Below are positions 19,718-29,079 of a DNA stretch of 64,000 nt, piece after piece. Both the position numbers and the translations under genes were made by a program. The number at the start of each line of letters is the position of its first letter. Position 1 is the first letter of the stretch. The notes below the pieces were generated by a model, which saw nothing but the letters and a program-made list of their open reading frames with translations, did no database searches and was not told the DNA's origin. Origin of the DNA: Diplonema papillatum (lineage: Eukaryota; Euglenozoa; Diplonemea; Diplonemida; Diplonemidae); the NCBI GenBank assembly GCA_030068145.1, contig JAPJBO010000292.1, forward strand, positions 179,006 to 243,005, in the 5' to 3' direction.

Positions 19718-21548
19718 TCAGGGGATAAAATTAATATATACTGCCAGATTCGCCTTCTGCAACATCACGGCATACCCGTCGCTCCGAAACGCTTGGCAAA
19801 CGTCAGGCCATCGTTTCTGTACCACCGTGTTGTCGTCGTAAAGGACCCAAACCTCCTTCCTTCGTGTAGGTCACGTAGTGTCCACCCCCTGGCTCTCCGA
19901 GGTGCACGATCACTCCGAGAACGTTGTATCGATATGTGTCGAGAACTACCGTCTCAGTGATTGAAACCGGCGAGGTGACCTTTACAGCCCTGTTGTTCAC
20001 CCAACGTGTTCGCTTCAACAATACGAAAACATCTGCACCCACTAGGATTTCAACAACCTTCGACGCTTCTCCCACAAAGGTGCACGGATGCACTTCACAT
20101 CTCCAGTCAAAAACCGTGTCAACTGTGTTAAGTGAAGAGTTCAACATTTGAACAGAAGCTCTGGGTAACGTGGGAAACTTCGACACTGTTATGGCCTGAG
20201 TCCGCACCGCTGCAGTCGCGCCTTCTAGCCCCTGACTCCGAATCCACGTCATGGCTTCGTGGGCATCCTGATGAGAGCAATCCCGACGACCAGCTGCAGG
20301 AAAGATCCTTTGCTTCAGCCGAAGAATGTCATCCCTCAAACCCGTCTGTGCATTTGCATACTTCGTGAAGACGGCGTGGATTGCCCGCGAATCGTCCCCG
20401 TGCTCTCCTGCGTAAGAATCTTCGGTTGCCCGAAGTGTGACCGCATCATTCCTGCGGAGCAGCTGCACAACGACTATCAGCCAACACGTGTTTTGTGCAT
20501 TGTCAATGCCCCGGCCTTGCGGGACCCACCTCCTCTCAACGGGCAGTTGCGGAATGTTGTTGCCTGAAGACGATGCGGGTTTTCGGGAACGCGGAGATTT
20601 CTCTGGAGGAGGGCGTTTGCTGCCGGTTTGCGGAGCTGTCGGAGCTGTTTGCGCTGTCGGGGCTGTTCGCTGCTTGTTGCGAGGTGCAGCGGACGTTTTG
20701 GGGTGCGCGGCCTTCTCACGATCTACTCTGGCCCGCTCCTGGCTATCTGCTCTGTGCTGCTCATAGTCTTCCTCCGGAATCTCGAGGCGATCCACCATCT
20801 CCGGTGGGAGAACTTGAACACCACGAAGTTCTTCTTTTCTTTCGAGGACAGTAGCTAGGAGGGTGTCAACGTCCACCGGGGCGAACCGCATGTAGTGGCC
20901 GTTTTCCCTGATGATGAACATTGTTGGAGGCGGCTCAACAGGGAGTTGGCTCACTGTCCGGCCGCCGTCGATTTCCCAATTCTCTTGACAGAGCAGGATC
21001 AGCAAGATCGTCGCGGCTTTGTTGGCATCTTCGGATGCAGTAGCCAGAAGCACGTTCACCTTCAGCCTTGCGCAAACCAGACGAAGGCACAAGTCGCCTC
21101 CGCTGGCAGCCCCTGCCGCTTTGTACTCGAATTTGGTGTGGAACAGTGCACCCAAACGTTTTAGAGGAGGGGGCGGCTTATCACCTTCCCAGCCCAGCTC
21201 ATTCACGAGTTTCCCGTGCAGGGTTTTCAACGCATTCTTTTTGTATCCTTCAAAATGCGAACCCGGATGGTCTTGAAGGTACTCGCCTATTGCCAGCGGG
21301 AATTCCGCGATCAATTCCCGCATCGACTGCAAGGAAACTTGTGCGGTGTTTCCCGACGCAGCCGAGATCGGTGCGAATTCGCCGGCGAGAGCATAGAACA
21401 TGTTGTGCTCGTCTGGCGGCATGTCTGTGACTGATTTAATGAAGCTGAATGCCTTCTCCAGACGAGCAACTCGATGAGCAGACTCGGTCAACACCTTCGA
21501 TGCCGCTGGGCGTTTGAGGGTCCATTCCACGTTGCAAAGCACTTGGCG
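19718..21548 (-). pseudogene. OTU-like / USP-type deubiquitinase ORF, frameshifted at its C-terminus
   Basis: The minus-strand frame is open from an ATTAG acceptor-like site near 21548. Its first half resembles an OTU protease: EFPLAIGEYLQDHPGSHF, a W-x-G-D block and PTMFIIRENGHYMRF with the terminal His. Where OTU proteins have D-G-N-C-L-F it reads DEHNMFYAL, so the catalytic Cys seems absent. After a basic P/Q linker comes a USP (peptidase C19) domain: Cys box GIDNAQNTCWL (Cys codon 20484-20486) and His box GVIVHLGEPGGGHYVTY (His codon 19878-19880). Just after this, near 19852, a one-base shift moves the expected end (EVWVLYDDNTVVQKRWPDV) into another frame, which stays open to 19718. Deubiquitinase by family; broken unless the shift is a sequence error or programmed. 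Confidence 0.7.
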
Positions 21549-21609
21549 CTAATCTGATCTTCAAGGCTTTTTTCTCGAACGGCATCCTACTACTTTCAAA
21601 GACCTGTGC

Positions 21610-21715
21610 ATTATGAGGTAAGCGAAGAACAAATCAGATTGTGTATTGTATTTGCCCCTACCTCTATATTTCCTCCCTTCCATTCGGAGTCAAAGCAGCT
21701 ACGTCGAGTATTTTC
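21610..21715 (+). repeat. B-type retroelement repeat, third family
   Basis: The reverse complement of 3252-3362; it begins GAGGTAAGCGAAGAACAAAT and ends TACGTCGAGTATTTTCTG. It has the layout of the B repeats of the two retroelements but a different sequence. It lies just upstream of the OTU/USP ORF on the opposite strand. Confidence 0.5.
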
Positions 21716-21767
21716 TGTCGCTATTATCCTCGCCCAGCCAGCTGACCAGCCAGTAACCCAGACAGCT

Positions 21768-21890
21768 AGGTGGGCACAAGGTACTAGAAGTGTTGGCAAG
21801 GTCGCTGTACAGGACAAGCCCGCTGATGGCACAATCGCACGCAACAGGTGAGCACAAGGTACTAGAAGTGTTGGCAAGGTCGGTGTCTTT
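21768..21890. repeat. Short direct duplication
   Basis: GCACAAGGTACTAGAAGTGT plus TGGCAAGGTCG occurs twice, at about 21774 and 21850, 76 bp apart. No function inferred. Confidence 0.7.
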
Positions 21891-22047
21891 ACCGGGTCCG
21901 CTGTAGCGCAGGTGCAGATAGAGGAAGTTCGGTTCAAGACACATCGGCGTTTGTGCACCATCACAAGAATAAAAAGCGACACCCACTACGGCAGCGTACT
22001 AAAAGCAACTCACCAAATCAGGTGAAAAGCCGCTAGTGCGCACAAAC

Positions 22048-22086
22048 AGTCTAGTCTCCTTCGAAATGAGCACAGTCCCTCGAGTA
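22048..22086 (+). repeat. B-repeat 3' end of the 53-kb family, at the insertion site of element 1
   Basis: CTCCTTCGAAATGAGCACAG and CCCTCGAGTATTTT are the end of the B repeat at 10130-10175. Element 1 begins immediately after it, so element 1 appears to be inserted at, or next to, an older retroelement terminus. Confidence 0.6.
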
Positions 22087-22207
22087 TTTTATTTTTACCA
22101 AACATGCAATGTTGGAGGAAATAAGAACGCGTCACAGGCCTTCCACGGCGTTTCCTTGCGCCCTGTACCAAGAAACAAACGTCCAGGGCAAAGCGTTCAA
22201 CGAAAAA
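22087..22207 (+). repeat. Retroelement 1 split repeat A1
   Basis: TTTATTTTTACCAAACATGC, ATGTTGGAGGAAAT and a terminal GCGTTCAACGAAAAA are matched by A2 at 26438-26560. The Gag start codon lies just downstream at 22224. Confidence 0.85.
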
Positions 22208-22223
22208 TACTAGAACGAAAAAT

Positions 22224-23462
22224 ATGTCAAGTTGGAAACCTCACAGCAGGAAGGTGAAGTTCACCTACCCACCCCCGCTGCAAGAAGCCTTCGAGCGGGT
22301 GACGGGACAGCGCCCCCTGAAGGGGGTAAAACTGCTGACCGAGGCAGCCGCCGGCTTCGTCGGCGAGCGTTTCTCCTCGGACGAGGCCACCGCGGTGCAA
22401 CAGCTTCGCACCGTCGTCGCTCGGGTGTTGGCAGCACCGGATAACGCCGTGGAGGCGCTCGAGGGAGCCCAGCTGCTGCTGGCTTTCTGGCAGTTGCAGC
22501 AGAAGGCCCCGGTCCCCGTGGAGGGAGAGATGGTACGGCTCGGGCTGGTACCCGAGGAGGAGACCGACCTTGACTCTGAGTCGGACAGTGACGAAGAGGA
22601 CACGCCGGTGGCAGGCGGAGGGGTTGACGACAATCGTCGGCAGCCGTCGGGGGGTCGTGGAACAGAGCTCCCACCTCCTAACATGCCCCGTTCTGCCCGG
22701 AGCCCAACAACCACCTCCACCTCCGTCTCGCCCGCGGTTACACCAGTCCCGGCTCAGCCCCCCCGTCCAACCAACGACCTGCTCGCTGTGCTAGAGAGCA
22801 TGCGGGAGGAGCAGAAGGCAGAAAGGGCCCAGCAAAGAGCCGAGCTTTCCGAGCTCAGATCGGAGATGGCCAAGTTGAAGAACGGAGGCCCCCGCTCCAA
22901 CCCGGCGATCTCGGAAAACGGGAACGCTCCTTCCTCGTGCCGCGGAGAAGGGAGCGATGCAGGGAGCGCGGCCTCTACTACCGCGCCGCGCGAAGCGGTG
23001 CTACTCGATCCGGCAATGTGGGTCGACATGGACCGCACAGAAAGAGCGGTGTTGCGCGTGGAGCTCGAGAGGCACTTCGCGACCCCCCTCACAAAGGCGC
23101 CGCACGAAACGGCGTTTCTCTTCGAGCAGCTCGAAGATCTCATGCATGGCATGGGCACGGGCGAAGTGGAGGACGGCTTCGCCGTCCGTCTCGCCAGGAA
23201 GGTGGTCGTCCGCCTCATCGTACTCCAGACGGGGTACGAAATGTCGTGGGAGGCGGCCCAAGCAGTTTCCGACGACTACTTCGGGGGTCCGAGAAAACCG
23301 GAGTACCTGAAGCAAGCCCTGGCACAGCGAGACAAGCACCGGACGAAAAGCCGTCCACAAAAGCAGAAGTCGGAGAAGGGGGAAAGGGGGTACACCACAC
23401 AGGAAAAGGGAGAAAAGGGTGCCTTTCGCGCCAAGAAGGCCTCGGGCGGCGGGAAGGCCTAG
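22224..23462 (+). CDS. Retroelement 1 Gag-like protein
   Basis: ATG at 22224 (MSSWKPHSRKVKFTYPPPLQ), 412 aa, soon after A1. It has a helical N-terminal half, an acidic patch (ETDLDSESDSDEED) and a P/T-rich linker. A coiled coil follows (LLAVLESMREEQKAERAQQR...LRSEMAKLKN). A conserved C-terminal domain (LLDPAMWVDMDRTERAVLRV ... VLQTGYEMSWEAAQAVSDDY) aligns with LLDPELWV...VLKTALKAGWSLAAGL of the Gag of retroelement 2. The tail is K/G-rich and basic. No zinc knuckle is seen. The recombinase frame overlaps it in -1; A-AAG-GGA and A-AAG-GGT heptamers occur near its end and could promote slippage. Confidence 0.8.
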   Translation: MSSWKPHSRKVKFTYPPPLQEAFERVTGQRPLKGVKLLTEAAAGFVGERFSSDEATAVQQLRTVVARVLAAPDNAVEALEGAQLLLAFWQLQQKAPVPVEGEMVRLGLVPEEETDLDSESDSDEEDTPVAGGGVDDNRRQPSGGRGTELPPPNMPRSARSPTTTSTSVSPAVTPVPAQPPRPTNDLLAVLESMREEQKAERAQQRAELSELRSEMAKLKNGGPRSNPAISENGNAPSSCRGEGSDAGSAASTTAPREAVLLDPAMWVDMDRTERAVLRVELERHFATPLTKAPHETAFLFEQLEDLMHGMGTGEVEDGFAVRLARKVVVRLIVLQTGYEMSWEAAQAVSDDYFGGPRKPEYLKQALAQRDKHRTKSRPQKQKSEKGERGYTTQEKGEKGAFRAKKASGGGKA

Positions 23463-23463
23463 T

Positions 23464-24563
23464 CGGCTCGTCCACAGAACAAGACCCGGCCGGGTTTCCC
23501 CTCCCACCCCCCCACCCAGCGCGCTCACCTACGACGTCGCCCACCCACCCCCCGCCAACCGGACCCAGCCTCCCTGTCACCGATTTCCTCAGGAGCGCCG
23601 GAAAAGCTGTGAAACCGGAGAAAAAGAAGCCCGGGCGTCCGCCCCTGGTCGAGGTGCCGCCGACGGTGCAGGAGATGAAGCGGGTCACCGCGGCGGCAAA
23701 TTGTCACCTGTCGCAGGCACTGGCGGACTCAACGTGGAGGTCGCTGGAGTCGGTGCACCGCCGCATGCTTCAGTTCAAGTGGAACTGGGAGGCCCAGTCA
23801 GGGCAGGAGATCGATGTTCCGACGGCGGTGGTGCTGTGGCTCTCGCGGAAGATGCTGGGCGAACCCGGGCGCAAGCCCATAATTTGCTCTTCCGCCCTGC
23901 AGTACATGCAGGACCTGAAGTCAGCCCAGCGGCGCTTCGGGACACCAATCGGAGACTCACAGATTTCGCGATTTCGAGCGGTCGTTGAGAAGGCAGGGTG
24001 CCATGCGCCCGAAGCGTCAGGCAGTCCCGGCGACGCTGCGCGACATTCGAAAGGCGTTGGGGCCGCAGGCATCGACGGACGTAGGGCTTGCGATTGCGCT
24101 TGCGTGGGCCGGGGCGGCCCGGGTCTCGGACGTGATTCGCCTGAGCGTCGGGGACATCACCTGGGAGGACGGGTATGTGGCGGTGAACTGGTCGCAGACG
24201 AAGTCCGACCCCTTTCGTCTGGGTGTCACCACAGGTTTGGTCCTCTCGCAGGAGTGGTCAGAAGTGTTGAGGAGACGGACCAACGGCAGGGCTGCATCCG
24301 AGCCCCTCCTCTCGGCCACCTACCCGAGGATCAAGGCAGCTCTGAAGCGTGTGCGGCCGGAGTTGTCGTGTCACTCCATCCGCCGGGGCGCTCTTTTCCG
24401 CCTCCTGCAGAAAGGGCTCCATTTGGAGGCGATACGCCAGGTGTCGCGGCACAGCTGCCTGGATGCTCTGGTCCGCTACCTACCGGCCGGGAAATTAGCG
24501 ATAGCCCGCGAGACGGCGGTGACCGCGGGCCACCTTATCATCAACAGCGGCAGCGATCTTTGA
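23464..24563 (+). pseudogene. Retroelement 1 tyrosine recombinase (one frameshift)
   Basis: The N-terminal half (PGRPPLVEVPPTVQEMKRV ... ALADSTWRSLESVHRRMLQF ... FRAVVEKAG) lies in the -1 frame of Gag. The catalytic half (AMRPKRQAVPATLRDIRKAL ...) continues in another frame after an apparent extra base near 23998. The recombinase residues are all present: Arg in GAARVSDVIRL, His and Arg in CHSIRRGALF, His in VSRHSCLDA and Tyr in LVRYLPAG. In retroelement 2 the same join is in frame (SLKRAGAMKPSKQAVPVT), which locates the lesion. It would integrate the circular cDNA by strand exchange. No ATG of its own is evident upstream; expression may depend on frameshifting. Confidence 0.8.
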
Positions 24564-26291
24564 GCGGAGCCCCCGTGCTTCCGTTTTCCCCTGCGTTCCC
24601 CAAATTCCGCCGCCCTCCGAAGTACGCGCCAAACGCTGCGTACGACCCGTCCCATCTAGATGACGGCCCAGACTTTTCTCTCCCCTACAGCCAAGCGCTC
24701 TGCGTTGAGGCGGCGGGCGGAAAGATTTCGCCCCCGGCGGTAAAGGCGAGAGGTGAGCTGGCGCAAATTTCGGCGGCTCGACTCCGAAGGCGTTCTTGCG
24801 GGTGTTCTCGACGTGTTACGCTCGGCGGATTCATTCCGTGAGGCCATGCGCGACGGGGCGCTCCGCGAGCTGGAAAACCCGCGTTACGCTAGGGGTTTGT
24901 CTCGGTTCATGCTGCGACACTTGCCGAAGCTAGAGACCTACGGGGTCGTGCGAGCGAGCACCGACGCTCGTGTTGTTCTGCCAGCCTTTGCGGTAGAGAA
25001 GAAGTCCGGCGGGCTCCGCCTTGTGGCCGATGGCCGCAAGCTGAATTCGTTGATGCGGAAACCACCCGCGATGATGCTCCCGGGCATCGATACCGTGGTG
25101 GACAGGTTCCTGGCATCGAGGTTCGTGGCACAGGCGGACGCCGTGAGCTGGTTTTACCAGTTCCCCCTGGACGATTCTGTCTCTCCGTACTTCGGTATGA
25201 ACCTCGCAGGCCCCAGGGGTCGCTTTACAAAGGTGCAACTGTCGGTGATGTGCATGGGATGGAGCTGGGCCCCGTGTATAGCCCAGAGGTCTGCTCGGGT
25301 GCTTCTCCCGGAGTCGGAGGGGCTGTGTTGGGTAGACAACTTTTTTGTGGTCGGTGCAACACACGACGAGGTCGAGGAGCGCTACCGGAGCTTCCTTGAC
25401 CGTTGCCGCCTCGTGGGCGCGGACATCAACACCCGGGACGCCATGTACGGCCGCCCCCTCAGCCGTTTTGAAGCTCTCGGTCTGGAGTTCGACCTCGAGG
25501 CCGCGACCCCGCGCTACCGGTCGGCTCCGTCGTGGGTGCGGAAGTTTTTAGAGAGCAGTGCCCTCGGCCTGGTCCTTGCCGGGAGAGCGACACCTCGGCA
25601 GGTCTTTACTGTTTTTGGAGGGGTCGTCTGGTTCATTTTTTCCACCAGGCGGCGCTTGTGCTTCCTGAGGTCAGCGATGGCTTTCTTGCGGAGAGCTGCG
25701 TCGCTTCTTGGCGAGGGCGTAGTTTCGTGGGACGACGAGGTCGACATTCCCCCCTCCGCTCTGCACGACCTGCGGTCGGTGCTCACCGACCTGGCGTCGA
25801 ATCATTGGGTCAGTCGGGTCGAAATGGATCGGCAGGCATTGCTCGCGTGGTCCGACGCATCCGACGGCGAGTGGGCGGTCGTTCTGGAGACGTGTCCGGA
25901 GTTGGCGTTTCAGGGGATGTTTACGGACTCATCGGTCCACATCTATCTGAAGGAACTGCTGGCCGCTGCACAGGCAGTCTGGTTCGCGTCGTTGGAGGTG
26001 CCCCGTTGTCTCCTGTCCGCGAAGGTGGACAACCAGGCCGCCGTTTTCGCCCTGCAAAAGGGCCATAGCAAGAACTTCTGGGCGAATGAAATCTTGTGCT
26101 TGGTCTACGGGATCGCGGACCAGGCGGGAATCATCCTTGACCCCTCCTGGGTGCCGACAGACGAGCAGCGTGCGGATGAGTACACGCGCGGGTCGCGCGC
26201 CCTGGCGACCTCGCACCCCGCCTTGAGGGATCATCTCGAGGCCTTCAGCCTCTCGCCTGCGTTTGAGTCCTGGCTCCGCAGGACACTCTAG
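24564..26291 (+). CDS. Retroelement 1 reverse transcriptase-RNase H
   Basis: The clear ORF runs from about 24753. The upstream segment (GAPVLPFSPAFPKFRRPPKY, then GELAQIS) is in another frame and joins by an indel near 24775. RT motifs: VLPAFAVEKKSGGLRLVADGR; motif A QADAVSWFYQF; motif B MCMGWSWAP; motif C WVDN at 25329-25340, where most RTs have YxDD. The RNase H follows: WSDASDGEWAVV (Asp), IYLKELLAA (Glu), KVDNQAAVFAL (Asp) and WVPTDEQRADEYTRG (Asp). The length of about 510 aa suits a DIRS-type RT-RH. It is retrotransposon-encoded, and copying of the element's own RNA is the family role. Confidence 0.88.
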
Positions 26292-26366
26292 CCTACGAAA
26301 GAAGAGCACCGTTGAGGCGGTGTACGTACCCCATGGTTTGTGCCGCTTTGCGGACCTATCGGGCTG

Positions 26367-26637
26367 TGCGTTCAACGAAAAACAATTCCCTCCCCTCATC
26401 ATTTTCCGGTTTCAACCGTGGTTAGCCAGTGACGCGTCTTATTTTTACCAAACATGAAATGTTGGAGGAAATGAGAAGCTCGTCGCCGCAAACCGTGGCG
26501 TTTTCACTTGCGTCCTGAATCCAGCTTTACGTAAAAAACGATCAGGCACTGCGTTCAACGAAAACAACTCTCTCTTCCCGTCATCATCATCATTAGTTTT
26601 GTATCAGCCGTGGTTGTGCGAGTGACGAGCTCTTATT
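26367..26637 (+). repeat. Retroelement 1 split repeats B1-A2-B2
   Basis: B1 (GCGTTCAACGAAAAACAATT ... GTGACGCGTC), A2 (TTATTTTTACCAAACATGAA ...) and B2 (GCGTTCAACGAAAACAACTC ... GTGACGAGCTC) follow in direct succession. B1 and B2 are about four-fifths identical by eye. The GCGTTCAACGAAAA core ends A and begins B, which suggests it is the recombination site in the circular intermediate. Confidence 0.85.
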
Positions 26638-26639
26638 TT

Positions 26640-27716
26640 GTCTGTTTGAGACACATGTGTAACGCACACGTGTCTCCTGCTGTATTTTTTGACGGCCGGT
26701 TTTGCAACGGACGAAAATATAATTATAGATTCTGGCTAAGACGACCTTTACTAATAAACAGCTTTATAAATACATACTTTCTGGCGGACGGTCTCATTTC
26801 TTCTTAGCCACTGCTGTGCGGCCGAAGCTCGAGAGACCCGAAGCAGCGACTTTTCTCACTTTACCTGCCTTTGTCTGAGACAGTCTGCGGTGCAACTGCG
26901 CTGCAGACTGTACACAACTGAACGCACACGCCACGGGATCTCTCAGGAGGGCGAACGCAGCGCACAGAACTCTGGGGCTCTTCGTCGAGAACTGCCGCGT
27001 GTTGCGGACAAGAGCCTCCAAGCTGGCGAAGTTCAGTGGCCTTGGCTTTTCGAGCCATGCATTTAGCCACCCCCCCCCCCTTACAAATATCAACACACCT
27101 CACAGCTCAGTAGCGCCGAGGCTGAATTGGAACGGCTGCGGTCTAAGTAGTGTTCGCCTTCGCTGTGTGTGCAACATTCGATTCACCACGATCACGCGGC
27201 GGGAGACGCATGAGCCGGTGTCTAGAAGAAGCAAAATGTTCCCGAAACAGGGGAACGACGACGCTTTTGGCCGCATGTCTCTGCCGCAGAAGAGGCTGTA
27301 GGTGGATACAGTTAAGGGGGCATGTTGGCGAGTCCCCGGCCTGCCTGGTTATGGTTTCAGCGTGTTCGCTTTGGGTGCACTTGTCACACTTTCTGGACCA
27401 GCGACAACCCCCCCCCCCAGCGTGACCAATGCCTGCCTATCCGATATCGAAGGCCGACTACGCGAAGGTTGTCAAAATCCCCTGGGAAAGTTCTCGGACA
27501 ACTCTTTCTCCCCCCAACCGACGGCGGTGATGCAGGGTCCCCCCACCCTACAGTGACAACAGCGACATCCGTCGGCTGCCCACCCCTGAAGATTTCACCT
27601 CAAGGCAGTCTCTTAAGGAAAAACATCAGAAGCCGAAAAAAGCAGCCACAAAAACCCCGGAGTTTGAAGCGAACTTTCACGCTAAAAACTGTAGAAAGCT
27701 ACAGGTTTGACACGTA
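26640..27716. other. Unassigned sequence downstream of retroelement 1
   Basis: No gene is supported. A short ATG frame at 27238 (MFPKQGNDDAFGRMSLPQKR) ends at a stop beside a GT and could be a first exon, but no partner was found. C-rich tracts occur at 27070 and 27410. The end (CCCCGGAGTTTGAAGCGAAC, CACGCTAAAAACT near 27655-27690) is a repeat X 3' terminus. Confidence 0.4.
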
Positions 27717-28290
27717 GACCGATACGGACTGCACGGCAACCCCTGCTCAACGCCGTGAACAACTCTACGCTCGATCACGAAATGGAATGCCTAACTTCTT
27801 CCCCATCGTCGACCCGGAAACAGCCAAACCGGCCCGGAAAGTCCGCACCGCGAAAGCGAGCGGGAATTGAACTTGACTTGGAAATGGCTAGTTTGACCAC
27901 ATCCTCATCATCGTTGACTCTCCCGACGGACGACGTCATAAAGTAACGCTAGCCCGTGAACAGTGCTCGCCTGCCTTGATGGCACTTGCACCTTAAAGAA
28001 CTCAATGCTCAACGAGTAGGACGTGGGGGGCCCAGGACCACTTGCACAACGCAGTGGACCTGGTGTCGGTCACATACGCCAAAAACGAAGTTACACGGAT
28101 GCGCAACCACATGTGACAGTAAACAGTAAAGTAAAAGCGACACAAAGTACGTAAAGGAATGAAAACACACTGCCCAGACCCTGCTCTAACAGCACAAAAG
28201 GAAAACCCCCCCTTCCCCCTCGCTTCACAAGTCAAACGGAGACTTCAAAAAACCGACCGCTTACTACAAGAAACAGTCTAAAAAAGCAGC
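27717..28290 (+). mobile_element. Repeat X long form, internally deleted
   Basis: It begins GACCGATACGGACTGCACGG plus CAACCCCTGCTCAAC, then jumps to the last 64 codons of the ORF cassette (GCCGTGAACAACTCTACGCT...). 27752-28010 is essentially identical to 15430-15690, including the right 53-bp repeat. It then continues as repeat X (GACGTGGGGGGCCC, TGGTGTCGGTCACA). TGCTCAAC brackets the remaining cassette on both sides. The near-identity over about 260 bp implies a recent copy or gene conversion. Confidence 0.8.
27755..27946 (+). pseudogene. C-terminal remnant of the CH-CC-CC-HH ORF
   Basis: It encodes only the tail VNNSTLDHEMECLTSSPSST ... SSLTLPTDDVIK, identical to the end of the 13846-15624 ORF. 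All Cys/His modules are deleted, so no function is expected. Confidence 0.85.
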
Positions 28291-28309
28291 CCGACTGGCA
28301 CTCAATTGA

Positions 28310-28410
28310 TCCACGAAGGCGTAGGTTGATAAAACGCCCGCAAAAAAACGTGTCGCCAAAACCGGCGGGGACCATAAAGACCCCATAAACCGGAAAACCT
28401 ACTGGTCCTC
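28310..28410. repeat. Interspersed repeat shared with 0.69-0.79 kb
   Basis: AAACGCCCGCAAAAAAACGT, CGCCAAAACCGGCGGGGACC and GACCCCATAAAC match 700-775. Unknown family. Confidence 0.5.
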
Positions 28411-28867
28411 ACTTTAATCCCCGAGAGTTTCTCCTCCAAAGCCCGAAAGAAAACGTTGCTGCAGCGAGCGCCCCACGATGTGTGTTGGGTCACGAGACGG
28501 AAGCGCGCGCTCCTCGGATTATCCAGGCTATTCATCCTCTACCCGCTTGCCTCTTCCCGCTTTCCAAACAGAATGTAGATTAATTTCGCAGGCCCCCTCC
28601 CCGCTTTCAAAACTTAATGTAGACTAACTCTGGAGACCTCTTCCCGCTTCCTCACTGGTACCACGTAGCAAATTCAAGTAACACATTGCGTGCTTGCAAG
28701 GCACATGCAGCAATTCGTCAGAAAACGGGTCCTCATTTGCAGTATTCGACCTGGTATTGTGGGCAGCGACGAATGCGACCACCCTTGCACCACACCCAAC
28801 CTCATAGGGTACCCTATCATGAAACTTGCTCATCTGCACGAGGAAGCGGTGTCGGCAGAACCTGACC

Positions 28868-28932
28868 TGTGCGTCGACGCCGCCGCCAGCGGCACCGGTC
28901 GATTTTGCCGCTGCTCGTGCACCACACCGTAG
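28868..28932 (+). pseudogene. Fragment duplicated from the 29-kb ORF
   Basis: GTGCGTCGACGCCGCCGCCA plus GCGGC and TTGCCGCTGCTCGTGCACCA match 29403-29465 of the downstream ORF with several changes. A small displaced copy. Confidence 0.6.
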
Positions 28933-29079
28933 GAACCCAGAACCGACTGATAAACGTGAAAGCGACAAGTGGACCATCCTTTTCGCTTCAGACGTTACCC
29001 ACTTTGAGCCAAAAACCTTAACACACACACACAAGAAAGAAAACACTTCCTTCTTGAAGAAAAAGAAATCCCCCTCCCC

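Larger units (their letters stand above)
22087..26637 (+). mobile_element. Retroelement 1: DIRS/PAT-like tyrosine-recombinase retrotransposon (decayed)
   Basis: The order is A1, Gag, tyrosine recombinase, RT-RNase H, B1, A2, B2. A1 is 22087-22207 (TTATTTTTACCAAACATGCA ... GCGTTCAACGAAAAA). B1 is 26367-26438 (GCGTTCAACGAAAAACAATT ... GTGACGCGTC). A2 is 26438-26560, and B2 is 26549-26637. A1 and A2, and B1 and B2, are similar but not identical, as expected of an old copy. Split direct repeats and a tyrosine recombinase instead of a DDE integrase define DIRS-order elements of PAT/Ngaro type. Two frameshifts, near 23998 and 24775, suggest it is no longer autonomous. Confidence 0.9.

Noticed and set aside
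22937..24841. A 634-codon ORF as one protein
   Set aside because: Its first part is the wrong-frame reading of Gag and its middle loses the recombinase frame after 23998. Only the segment of about 23464-23998 is real recombinase, and the end is the RT leader.
28990..29025. Dinoflagellate spliced-leader sequence (reverse complement of TTTTTGGCTCAA)
   Set aside because: Only about 12 bases agree and the rest of the 22-nt leader is absent; this is within chance.
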